From the NCBI GenBank assembly GCA_018700655.1, contig JABIUG010000330.1, positions 1 through 22,504 on the forward strand: a stretch of 22,504 nt of DNA, read 5' to 3'. The notes beneath the pieces were generated by a model. It had not been told where the DNA came from and did not search any database. It saw only the letters and a program-made list of their open reading frames with translations. Source of the DNA: Rhodospirillaceae bacterium (lineage in GTDB: Bacteria; Pseudomonadota; Alphaproteobacteria; SP197). The translations under genes and the position numbers were made by a program. Below, piece by piece: positions 1-7,147 of the stretch (the first letter of the stretch is position 1; each line of letters starts with the position of its first letter).

Positions 1-1088
1 CAATAGCCGGCCGAGACACCCATGGTTTCTTCGTAGTTCGCACCGGGGATGTCCTTGTTGCAGTTCAGCGCCATCATCGCGGTGGTGCCGATCGCGATTG
101 CGTCCGCGCCCAGGGCCAGAGCCTTGGCGACATCACCGCCGTTGCGGATACCGCCGGCATAAACCAGCGTGATCTCGCCGCGCTTGCCCAGGTCGTCGAT
201 CGCACGACGGGCCTGACGGATCGCCGCGATGCCGGGAATACCCGTCTCTTCGGTGGCAAGATGGGGACCCGCACCGGTCGAACCTTCCATGCCGTCGATG
301 TAGATCGAGTCGGGATCGCATTTGACCGCCATACGCACGTCGTCATAGACGCGCGCCGCACCCAGCTTGAGCTGGATCGGGATCTGGTAGTCGGTCGCTT
401 CGCGGATTTCCTGGATCTTGAGCGCCAGATCGTCCGGGCCCAGCCAGTCGGGATGACGGGCGGGTGAACGCTGGTCAATACCGGCGGGAAGCGAGCGCAT
501 CTCGGCAACCTGGTCGGTCACCTTCTGACCCATCAGATGGCCGCCCAGACCGACCTTGCAGCCCTGGCCGATGAAGAATTCGCAGGCGTCAGCCAGACGC
601 AGGTGGTGCGGGTTGAAGCCGTAGCGCGACTGGATGCACTGGTAGAACCACTTCTCCGAATAACGCCGCTCGTCGGGGATCATGCCGCCTTCGCCCGAAC
701 ACGTCGCCGTGCCGGCCATCGTGGCGCCACGCGCCAGGGCAGTCTTTGCCTCATAGCTCAGTGCGCCAAAGCTCATGCCGGTGACGTAGATCGGAATGTC
801 GAGCTCAAGCGGATGCTTGGCACGCGGGCCGATCACGGTCTTGGTCTCGCACTTCTCGCGATAACCCTCGATCACGAAGCGGGTCAGGGTGCCCGGCATG
901 AAGGTGAGATCGTCCCAGGTCGGGATCTTCTTCATCAGCGCCATACCGCGCATGCGGTAACGGCCCAGTTCAGCCTTGATATGGATGTCGTCGATGACAC
1001 GCGGCGGGAACATGAAGTTCTCGCCCAGGACGTTCGTATTACGGCCGTCCGCGGCGCGCTCGATGACGTCTTCTTTCTTGGTCGCCAT
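1..1088 (-). CDS. glxD: GlxD/MgsC-type FMN-binding glutamate synthase subunit (3' end cut by window)
   Basis: Stand-alone FMN domain of the glutamate synthase large subunit. It is expected to use ammonia or an amine delivered by the partner amidotransferase in a 2-oxoglutarate-dependent synthase reaction in the cytoplasm. About 362 residues are visible from ATG at 1088; the gene runs off the left edge without a stop. Seen directly: GMSFGALS, a GEGGM loop, an IDGMEGSTGAGP flavin/phosphate segment, and the AGGIRNGGDVAKALALGADA stretch typical of the FMN barrel. One Cys follows in ALNCNKD; the rest of any Fe-S site is not visible. An AGGAG site six bases before the ATG supports the start. It lies 24 bp after glxC and is last of the visible glxBCD set. 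It could equally be MgsC of N-methylglutamate synthase; sequence alone does not decide. Confidence 0.88.
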   Translation of the reverse strand, partial: MATKKEDVIERAADGRNTNVLGENFMFPPRVIDDIHIKAELGRYRMRGMALMKKIPTWDDLTFMPGTLTRFVIEGYREKCETKTVIGPRAKHPLELDIPIYVTGMSFGALSYEAKTALARGATMAGTATCSGEGGMIPDERRYSEKWFYQCIQSRYGFNPHHLRLADACEFFIGQGCKVGLGGHLMGQKVTDQVAEMRSLPAGIDQRSPARHPDWLGPDDLALKIQEIREATDYQIPIQLKLGAARVYDDVRMAVKCDPDSIYIDGMEGSTGAGPHLATEETGIPGIAAIRQARRAIDDLGKRGEITLVYAGGIRNGGDVAKALALGADAIAIGTTAMMALNCNKDIPGANYEETMGVSAGY

Positions 1089-1112
1089 TGTTATCTCCTG
1101 TTCGAACGCGGC

Positions 1113-1958
1113 CTAGAGCACGATCTTCTTTTCGTGCGGCTCGAGATTGTCGTAGTTCCATAGCTGCTTGCCGGCGACGATCTTCGTCATGTTCTTGACA
1201 CCATTGGGCGTCTTGAGGCCGAACTGCTTGAGCTTGCGATCGAGCCATGCGCAATCGAGCTCGTTCATTTCTGCCGGAACCGCGTCAACACCACAGCTCT
1301 CGATCTTGCCGCCGACATAGATCGTGCCGTCGTACATCGAATCACCGAGGTTCTTGCCGGCATCACCCAGAACGACCATGCGGCCGCGCTGCATCATGAA
1401 GCCCGAGAACGCACCGGTGCGCCCGCCAACAATGATCGTGCCACCCTTCTGGTCGATACCCGTACGCGAACCGACATCGCCCATGCAGACGAGGTCGCCG
1501 CCACGGATGGCAGCGCCGAAGGTGGAGCCGGCGTTTTTATCTATCACGACCGTGCCCGACATCATGTTCTCGGCGCAGGACCAGCCGACGCGGCCGGTGA
1601 TGCGAACATTGGGGCCGTCGATCAGGCCGATCCCGAAGTAACCCAGGCTGCCCTCGAAGGTGAGGTTGAGACGCTGCAGGATGCCGACACCAAGCGAGTG
1701 TTTGGCCAGCGGGTTCTTGACCACGATCGAGCCGTAACCCTTGGCCATCAGCTCGCGAATCTTCATGTTGATCCCGTTGGTGTCCATCTTGGAGGCGTCG
1801 AACGCCTTGCGCTTGTTGAAGTCGACATCGGGTTCCTCGGGATAGAGGAAGTTGTCGCCGAGTTCCGAGACGTCGAAAAAGCGCTGCTGCGTGCGGCCAG
1901 TGAGCTGCTCGGTGTGCAGCCCCATGTCATGTGAACGATGTTCTTCTAGCTTCGCCAT
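1113..1958 (-). CDS. glxC: GlxC/MgsB-type GXGXG-domain protein
   Basis: 281-residue protein equal to the C-terminal GXGXG right-handed beta-helix domain of glutamate synthase large subunit (also seen in formylmethanofuran dehydrogenase subunit C). In GltB this domain is structural and organises the ammonia tunnel. Seen directly: repeated glycine turns such as YGSIVVKNPLAKHSLGVGI, GYFGIGLIDGPNVRITGRVG, GGDLVCMGDVGSRTG and GRMVVLGDAGKNLGDSMYDG. The ATG at 1958 lies 13 bp inside the end of glxB and has a strong GGAGG seven bases upstream, so translation is probably coupled. About 50 N-terminal residues precede the repeat domain. Glx and Mgs proteins are homologous, so the substrate (ammonia or methylamine) is not settled. 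Confidence 0.87.
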   Translation of the reverse strand: MAKLEEHRSHDMGLHTEQLTGRTQQRFFDVSELGDNFLYPEEPDVDFNKRKAFDASKMDTNGINMKIRELMAKGYGSIVVKNPLAKHSLGVGILQRLNLTFEGSLGYFGIGLIDGPNVRITGRVGWSCAENMMSGTVVIDKNAGSTFGAAIRGGDLVCMGDVGSRTGIDQKGGTIIVGGRTGAFSGFMMQRGRMVVLGDAGKNLGDSMYDGTIYVGGKIESCGVDAVPAEMNELDCAWLDRKLKQFGLKTPNGVKNMTKIVAGKQLWNYDNLEPHEKKIVL

Positions 1959-2881
1959 ACCCGGACCTCCCGATCATAAGGGTCGGTGGTGTCGATTTCC
2001 TGGGGCAGAACCTGCCGGATCGCGACCTCTTCAGAGGCCATCACAACCAAGTCGTCGCTTTCGTAAAGGACCATCGGCTTGGCGGCCATGTCGTCCTTGG
2101 CCATGCCCAGGCTGTCGGCGGTCGCCACCAGATAGGTGAAGACGCCGTCAAGGTCGTCAATCGACTGCTTCATGGCGTCTTCGAGCTCGGCACCCTGCTG
2201 CAGGGCATCGGCGATATAGACCGCGATCAGTTCGCTGTCGCAGTTCGACATGAAGCGGAATTCCTTGCGCTCCAGCTCACGACGCATGATCCAGTAATTG
2301 GTCAGCTGGCCGTTATGGACCACGGAAATGTCGTGATACGGATAAGCCCAATAGGGATGGGCTGAACGGATATCGACATCCGACTCGGTCGCCATGCGGG
2401 TATGACCGATGGCGTGCGTGCCCTTGAATCCCTTCAGGGAATACTGATCCGACACGGTGCTCGCATCGCCCATGTCCTTGATCAGTTCAAGGCCGGTGCC
2501 CAGCGACAGGATCTCGGTCGAGGCAACATCCTCGACGTAATCTGCCAGCTTGCGCATGTCGCCCTTGTACTTGATGGCGTAGCGGAAGGCGTATTCGGTC
2601 GCGTCCTCGGCCTTGACGACCTTGACGCCCAATTCCTTCAGGCGCCGGTCGACTTCGGCGCGACGGTCGCGTACCTCGCGATGGATGTCGTAGCCCTTGG
2701 CCACGTCTTCCTGTTCGGCGACCTTGAAGCGAAGAACATATTCGTTCTTCGAGGGCACGCCATAGACGGCGAACCCGGTCGAATCCGGCCCACGATGCTT
2801 CAAAGACTGCAGCATCGAGGTCATTTCCGACCCGACGTCTGACGCCTTCTTGCGATGGATGATACCTGCGATGCCACACAT
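1946..2881 (-). CDS. glxB: GlxB/MgsA-type class II glutamine amidotransferase
   Basis: 311-residue Ntn-type glutamine amidotransferase domain, the stand-alone counterpart of the GltB N-terminus. It begins Met-Cys-Gly-Ile, placing the catalytic Cys at residue 2 once Met is removed, which fixes the ATG at 2881. A GAGGAG site lies upstream. Other family marks: SLKHRGPDSTGFAVYG near residue 30, GTHAIGHTRMATESDVD and HPYWAYPYHDISVVHNGQLTNY in the middle, and SNCDSELIAVYIADAL further on. It should release ammonia, or in the N-methylglutamate version handle a gamma-glutamylamide, for GlxD. It is 80 bp after the glutamine synthetase-like gene and overlaps glxC by 13 bp, so glxBCD is an operon. Confidence 0.88.
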   Translation of the reverse strand: MCGIAGIIHRKKASDVGSEMTSMLQSLKHRGPDSTGFAVYGVPSKNEYVLRFKVAEQEDVAKGYDIHREVRDRRAEVDRRLKELGVKVVKAEDATEYAFRYAIKYKGDMRKLADYVEDVASTEILSLGTGLELIKDMGDASTVSDQYSLKGFKGTHAIGHTRMATESDVDIRSAHPYWAYPYHDISVVHNGQLTNYWIMRRELERKEFRFMSNCDSELIAVYIADALQQGAELEDAMKQSIDDLDGVFTYLVATADSLGMAKDDMAAKPMVLYESDDLVVMASEEVAIRQVLPQEIDTTDPYDREVRVWRS

Positions 2882-2961
2882 GGCGTTTGGTTCTCCTCAG
2901 CTTCCAGAGACAAAGACGGCGGTAGCCGTTGCTGGCTGCCACCGCAATTCGTAGTTCCTGC

Positions 2962-4434
2962 TTAAGGCAGGCAATCCCAGTAGTTCTCGAGGTCCCACTC
3001 CGTGACGGTCGCCATGAAGTTTTCCCACTCGTTCGTCTTGTAGTGCTTGAACACGCGGTACATGTCGCCAGGCATGGCGGACTTGATGACCTCATCCTTG
3101 TCGAGGGCGATCAGGGCGTCGCCGAGTGACATCGGCAGTTTCTTGACCTGCTTGCCCTCTTCCATGGCCTGGTAAATGTTGCGCTCTTCGGGCTCGCCGG
3201 GATCGAGGTTATCGGTGATGCCGTGGTCGAAACACTTGATGATGGCATTGGCCATCAAATAGGGGTTCACCATCGAATCCACCGCGCGGTATTCGAAACG
3301 GCCCGGTGCGGAAACACGCATGCCGGTGGTGCGGTTCTGGTAACCCCAGTCAGCAAAGACCGGTGCCCAGAAACCCGTGTCCCAGAGACGACGGTAGGAG
3401 TTGACGGTCGGGCAGCCGATCGCGGTCATTGCGTCGAGATGACTCATCACGCCGCCGATCGCTTTCAGGCCGGTCTTGCCCGGCTTGCGCAGATCCTTGC
3501 CTTCGGGAAGGAAGGTATTCTTGCCGCCCTTCTTGTACATGAAGTTCTGCGGCATGCCGGCGATGTTGTCCTGGCCCAGCTGGTTCATCTCGTCCTTGCC
3601 GCCCTTCCAGAGCGACACGTTGTGATGACAGCCATTGGCCGAAACACCCATGAAGGGTTTGGCCATGAAGCAGGCGATCAGGTTGTTCTCGCGTGCGACC
3701 TGGGCACAGATCTGGCGATAAGTCGCCAGCCGGTCGGCGGTTCGCAAGGCATCATCGAACTGGAAGTTCAGCTCAAGCTGGCCCGGTGCGTCCTCATGGT
3801 CGCCCTGGATCATGTCGAGACCCATGGCACGGCAGTATTCGATGACCTTCATGAAGACAGGACGCAGGCTCTCGAACTGGTCGATGTGGTAGCAGTTGGG
3901 CTTGGAGAAACCACCATTGGGCAGTCCGTCTTCGCCCTTCTTCAGCCACATCATCTCCGGCTCGGTGCCGTGACGCATGTGAAGGCCCTTGTGTTTCTTC
4001 TGGAAGGCGTCGTGCGAGCGGCGCAGGTTGCCGCGGCAGTCGCCGGTGAAGAAACCACCGGGATTTTCCGGCTCTTCGCGGTTGCGGAAGCAGGTGCAAT
4101 AGACGCGCGCGACGCGTTTGTCCCAGGGCAGCTGCACGAAGGTGTCGGGATCGGGGATGCCGATCAGCTCCGAGGATTCAGGGCCGTAGCCGATATAGTC
4201 GCCGTAGCGGTCGACATAGAGGTTGGCGACGGAGCCATAGACGAGCTGGAAACCGCGTTCGGCAATGGTCTCCCAGTGATCGGCCGGAACACCCTTGCCG
4301 ATGATACGGCCGGTGACCGAGATGAACTGATAGTAGATATAGTCGATCTTCAGTTCGTTGATCTTCTTGCGCACGTCCTTGACCATCTTCGCGCGGCCAG
4401 GTTGTTCGACGTAACCTTCGATATCCATCGGCAT
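2962..4434 (-). CDS. glutamine synthetase-like ligase (GlnT/GmaS group)
   Basis: 490-residue glutamine synthetase-fold enzyme that should activate glutamate with ATP and join it to ammonia or an amine. Seen: GQLELNF (218-224) for metal and glutamate binding, MAKPFMG (257-263) and NGCHHNVSLW (267-276) in place of the usual KP..G.NGSGMH loop, NRTTGMRV (367-374), EYRAVDSMVNPYLMANAI (381-398), and NIYQ (419-422), whose Tyr421 appears to align with the adenylylated Tyr of class I enzymes. It is somewhat longer than GlnT or GmaS as I remember them (about 440 residues). Its place between a SoxB-like flavoprotein and glxBCD suggests gamma-glutamylmethylamide synthetase or a related gamma-glutamyl ligase rather than housekeeping glutamine synthesis, but the amine is unknown. 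ATG at 4434 has an AGGGGG site about ten bases upstream; ATG 4428 is an alternative. Confidence 0.85.
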   Translation of the reverse strand: MPMDIEGYVEQPGRAKMVKDVRKKINELKIDYIYYQFISVTGRIIGKGVPADHWETIAERGFQLVYGSVANLYVDRYGDYIGYGPESSELIGIPDPDTFVQLPWDKRVARVYCTCFRNREEPENPGGFFTGDCRGNLRRSHDAFQKKHKGLHMRHGTEPEMMWLKKGEDGLPNGGFSKPNCYHIDQFESLRPVFMKVIEYCRAMGLDMIQGDHEDAPGQLELNFQFDDALRTADRLATYRQICAQVARENNLIACFMAKPFMGVSANGCHHNVSLWKGGKDEMNQLGQDNIAGMPQNFMYKKGGKNTFLPEGKDLRKPGKTGLKAIGGVMSHLDAMTAIGCPTVNSYRRLWDTGFWAPVFADWGYQNRTTGMRVSAPGRFEYRAVDSMVNPYLMANAIIKCFDHGITDNLDPGEPEERNIYQAMEEGKQVKKLPMSLGDALIALDKDEVIKSAMPGDMYRVFKHYKTNEWENFMATVTEWDLENYWDCLP

Positions 4435-4480
4435 GGATTTAATCCCCCTTTGGAGCTTCCCAATTTTGTTTCGGCGGTCG

Positions 4481-4501
4481 GGAAGCGGATGGACCGCTTC
4501 C
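4481..4501. repeat. inverted repeat between SoxB-like gene and ligase gene
   Basis: GGAAGCGG and CCGCTTCC form a perfect 8-bp stem around a five-base loop, in the 130-bp gap between the two minus-strand genes. No U-tract follows on either strand, so this is not a standard terminator. It may be an mRNA processing or stability element that sets different levels of the flavoprotein and ligase messages, or an operator. Confidence 0.5.
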
Positions 4502-4556
4502 TTGATGCCTTAATGCTGAGAGTGGCGTGCGTCTCTGACCTGGGTCAACGCATGCT

Positions 4557-4577
4557 CCCGTGGCTCAGCTCCACGGG
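4557..4577 (-). repeat. hairpin spanning the stop codon of the SoxB-like gene
   Basis: CCCGTGG, a seven-base loop and CCACGGG form a perfect 7-bp stem. The loop contains the TGA stop of the upstream flavoprotein gene (4565-4567). There is no poly-U tail. Together with the second hairpin at 4481-4501 it makes the spacer unusually structured; a role in mRNA stability or partial termination is inference. Confidence 0.45.
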
Positions 4578-5902
4578 AATGGACTGTTCGATACCGGATG
4601 CAGCTTGCCTTCGGCATATCGAGAAAAACGGAACGGTTCGAGCAGGGCACTCTTTTCGCCAACGCATTCGCTGGCGACGAGCTTGCCGATACCGATCATC
4701 TTGTAACCGTGGTTCGAGTCGGCGATGAACTGGACGTTCTCGCAGAAGGTATCGATCACGGGGAAACTGTCAGGTGTGAAGCAACCCAGGCCGCCCGAAG
4801 CTTCCTTTTTCCACTTTCCGATCTGGCCGGAGAATCGCTCCTGGCAATGGGCAAGGGCTGAACACCACATGTGGGCGAAGTCGTCGCCGACGATGAAGTC
4901 GGGTGAATCCGGGCCATAGGGATCGAGTGCGACCTTGTCGACCGGCGTCTTGACCTCATAAGGCATGGCGCCGCCCTGGATGCCGGCGAAGTTGAAATCG
5001 GGCTTGTAGTAGATGCCCCACATTTCATCGCGGATCAGCGAGCCGTCGACATCGGAATAAAGCGGTGCGTCGGTATCGACATGGATGACCGGGGGCATGC
5101 CACCATCGTTCATCTTCTGCAGGTTCGGGTCGACGCCCAGCGTGCCTTCTTCCAGGCACCAGTAGCGCCAGGTGTCGATGCCGTCATGGACCGTGCCGTC
5201 CGCACCCTTGATCGAGACGCTGGTGGGCAACTCGAGCATGTTCCAGATCTTGGAGGCCCAGGGGCCGACGCCGACCACAACCATATCGGTCTCGATATCG
5301 CCCTTGTCGGTCTTGACCTTGGAAACCGCAGCGCCTGATTTCTCGAAGCCCGTGACCTCGCAGCCGGTCAGGATACGCACGCCTTCGCCTTCGGCCTTAC
5401 CGGCCAGGCCATACATGGATGTGGTATTGTTCGCGTAGCCGCCTTTTTTCTCGTGCAGCACCGAGGTGATGCCCTGGGCGCGCCAGTCCGAGAACAAACC
5501 CTTCATGTAGGTCGTGCAGTCGTCGCTGCCCTCGATGAACTCCGAGGTGTAACCGATCGCCTTCTGCTGGTCATAGATCGAGGCGATATCAGAGTGCATC
5601 GATTCGCAGGATATCTGCATGTAACCCACGGGGTGATAGCTGTAGGCCTCCATGTCGCTTTCCCAGACCTCGACGCACTGGGCCATCAGCTCACGCATGG
5701 CGGGCTGGAAGTAGTTGTTGCGGACCACGCCGCAGGCGATCCCGCTGGCGCCGGCGGCGATGCCGGCCTTGTCGATCACCAGAATGTCTTCACCGCTGCC
5801 CTTGCCGCGAGCCTTCAGCTCCAGAGCCAGATGATAGGCGGTGGAAAGGCCATGAATGCCGGCACCGATGATCACGTACTTGGAATGGATAGGGAAGGCC
5901 AT
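4565..5902 (-). CDS. SoxB/MgdA-like FAD-dependent amine oxidoreductase
   Basis: 445-residue DAO-family flavoprotein resembling the beta subunit of heterotetrameric sarcosine oxidase and MgdA of N-methylglutamate dehydrogenase. The Rossmann motif GAGIHGLSTAYHLA is at residues 13-26, with IDKAGIAAGASGIACG after it for FAD binding. The C-terminal DSNHGYKMIGIGKLVASE block is typical of the family. Expected chemistry is oxidation of a secondary or N-methylated amine. Start chosen at ATG 5902 because the Rossmann strand follows at once and AGGAGG lies 13 bases upstream; an in-frame extension reaches 6046 but enters the divergent regulator's promoter region. It is the first gene of the minus-strand set and divergent from the GntR regulator. 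The alpha, gamma and delta subunits expected for a heterotetramer are not in the window. Confidence 0.85.
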   Translation of the reverse strand: MAFPIHSKYVIIGAGIHGLSTAYHLALELKARGKGSGEDILVIDKAGIAAGASGIACGVVRNNYFQPAMRELMAQCVEVWESDMEAYSYHPVGYMQISCESMHSDIASIYDQQKAIGYTSEFIEGSDDCTTYMKGLFSDWRAQGITSVLHEKKGGYANNTTSMYGLAGKAEGEGVRILTGCEVTGFEKSGAAVSKVKTDKGDIETDMVVVGVGPWASKIWNMLELPTSVSIKGADGTVHDGIDTWRYWCLEEGTLGVDPNLQKMNDGGMPPVIHVDTDAPLYSDVDGSLIRDEMWGIYYKPDFNFAGIQGGAMPYEVKTPVDKVALDPYGPDSPDFIVGDDFAHMWCSALAHCQERFSGQIGKWKKEASGGLGCFTPDSFPVIDTFCENVQFIADSNHGYKMIGIGKLVASECVGEKSALLEPFRFSRYAEGKLHPVSNSPFPWS

Positions 5903-6011
5903 GTTCTGGATCGTTCCTCCTCGAACGGGCAGTCGAGTCGCGCAAGGTGCGGATTGGTCTAGAAGGCTAAATCGCCCGGAAACCTTGACCGCGCTTGACG
6001 TGACACCTGTT

Positions 6012-6022
6012 TGGTCCGACCA
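6012..6022. promoter_or_regulatory. probable operator of the FCD-type GntR regulator
   Basis: TGGTCCGACCA is a perfect palindrome around a central base and fits the FadR-subfamily consensus TnGTnnnACnA at every fixed position. It lies in the 181-bp region between the divergent SoxB-like gene (start 5902) and the GntR gene (start 6084). Related half-sites occur nearby: TTGGTC at 5954-5959 and 6011-6016, and ACCAA at 6051-6055, with CCAAT repeated at 6032, 6043 and 6052. I infer autoregulation plus control of the catabolic set. Confidence 0.6.
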
Positions 6023-6083
6023 TGTCCTGTGCCAATTATGGGCCAATCAAACCAATTCGCGGGTAGCTAAATCCCGCGCGACA

Positions 6084-6827
6084 ATGATGTCAAGCGAAAG
6101 CGCGGAACAGGCGATGGCCGGACAGCCCGAGCAAAGCGAAACCCTGAAGAACCTGCCGCTGCCGAACTCCAAGAGCGCGGCCGCGATTGCGACACAGCTT
6201 CGCCAGGCGATCCTTGATGGTGTCTATGTCGACGGTGAACGGCTGCCTGCCGAACGTCAGCTCGCAACCGCCCTGTCGAGTTCGCGCACTACGGTGCGTG
6301 AGGCACTGCGTATTCTAGAGCACGGCAAGCTGGTGAGCCGCCGGGTCGGCAGCGGCACCTTCGTGACCTTCCGGCCCGAGGCTGACGATGACGATGTTGC
6401 CGAGGTCACGAGCCCGCTGGAACTGGTCGAGGTCCGGATCGCCGTGGAGCCCCGTATGGTCCGCCTGGCGACCCTGCATGCGACCATGCGTGATCTCGAT
6501 CGGATCAATGATGCGCTCACCGCCCTGGAGACCGCCGGCATCAGTGCCGAAGTCTTCACGCGGCACGATCGCACGTTCCATCAGGCGATCGCCGATGCCA
6601 CGCGCAACCCGCTGATGGTCTCGCTCTATCGCCAGATCAACCATGTCCGTGGTCACCGCCAATGGAATGCCATGAAGGACAAGGTTCTCACGGTCGAATC
6701 CATGGTTGCCTACAACCGTGAACACAGAGCGCTTTTTGACGCCTTGCGCGCGCGTGACTCCGATCTCGCGGTCGATATCGTGAACCGTCATCTTGATGCC
6801 GCGCGCCAGCAATTGTCTTCCGCCTGA
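6084..6827 (+). CDS. GntR family regulator, FadR/FCD subfamily
   Basis: Transcription factor of 247 residues from ATG 6084. An N-terminal winged helix-turn-helix covers about residues 20-90 (LRQAILDGVYVDGERLPAER, then SSSRTTVREALRILEHGKLV and RRVGSGTFV, the classic GntR signature). An all-helical FCD ligand domain follows (SPLELVEVRIAVEP, then HDRTFHQAIADATRNPLM and REHRALFDALRARD, with the His residues that usually bind a metal). FCD regulators sense small carboxylates, which could be a glutamyl amine or 2-oxo acid here. It is divergent from the SoxB-like gene and probably regulates it. The start is uncertain: no clear ribosome site precedes ATG 6084, 6087 or 6114, and an open frame extends to 5856 but would overlap the opposing gene. 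Confidence 0.88.
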   Translation: MMSSESAEQAMAGQPEQSETLKNLPLPNSKSAAAIATQLRQAILDGVYVDGERLPAERQLATALSSSRTTVREALRILEHGKLVSRRVGSGTFVTFRPEADDDDVAEVTSPLELVEVRIAVEPRMVRLATLHATMRDLDRINDALTALETAGISAEVFTRHDRTFHQAIADATRNPLMVSLYRQINHVRGHRQWNAMKDKVLTVESMVAYNREHRALFDALRARDSDLAVDIVNRHLDAARQQLSSA

Positions 6828-7147
6828 GACCGCTTTCCGCCGTCGCGGGGGATATCAACAGTTTCTGTGGACTAATCTGTCGACAACACGGCCCCACCGA
6901 CAGCTTGGCCGCAGGAAACCGCGATGCCGCCATGAAATGCCTGTTTTTTAAGCATATTTCCTAACGTATTGAAAAGGCTAAGTTTTATCCAATCAAGTTG
7001 TAACGGCACGGCAAATCGATCCCGAAACGGCGCTTGACTCCCTGTGATCGGAAGCGTGACCCGGCGGCTGTGCACAATCGCACCGATTTTGCCGCCCCAG
7101 AGCGCAGAATCCAGCCGTTTCTTGTGAGGTTCGGGGCGCGCCCGCAT
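6828..7147. other. 320-bp intergenic region between convergent genes
   Basis: Lies between the 3' ends of the GntR gene (+) and the DgcA-like gene (-). It has a locally AT-rich patch at about 6940-7005 in an otherwise GC-rich setting. I found no coding potential beyond shadow frames, no clear terminator and no RNA fold I trust. A GGGGCGCGCCC palindrome-rich stretch sits near 7133-7143, just past the DgcA-like stop. Confidence 0.5.

Noticed and set aside
1112..1124. CTAGAGCACGATC resembling the AGAGCA repeat
   Set aside because: It lies in the last codons and stop of glxC, and the resemblance is explained by coding sequence.
3223..4728. 501-codon plus-strand open frame over the ligase gene
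   Set aside because: It is the antisense of a clear glutamine synthetase-like gene, shows no recognised domain, and has the composition of a high-GC shadow frame.
6872..7147. 91-codon minus-strand frame in the 320-bp convergent gap
   Set aside because: No ribosome site, no recognisable domain, and it overlaps the AT-rich patch; I could not support it as a gene.
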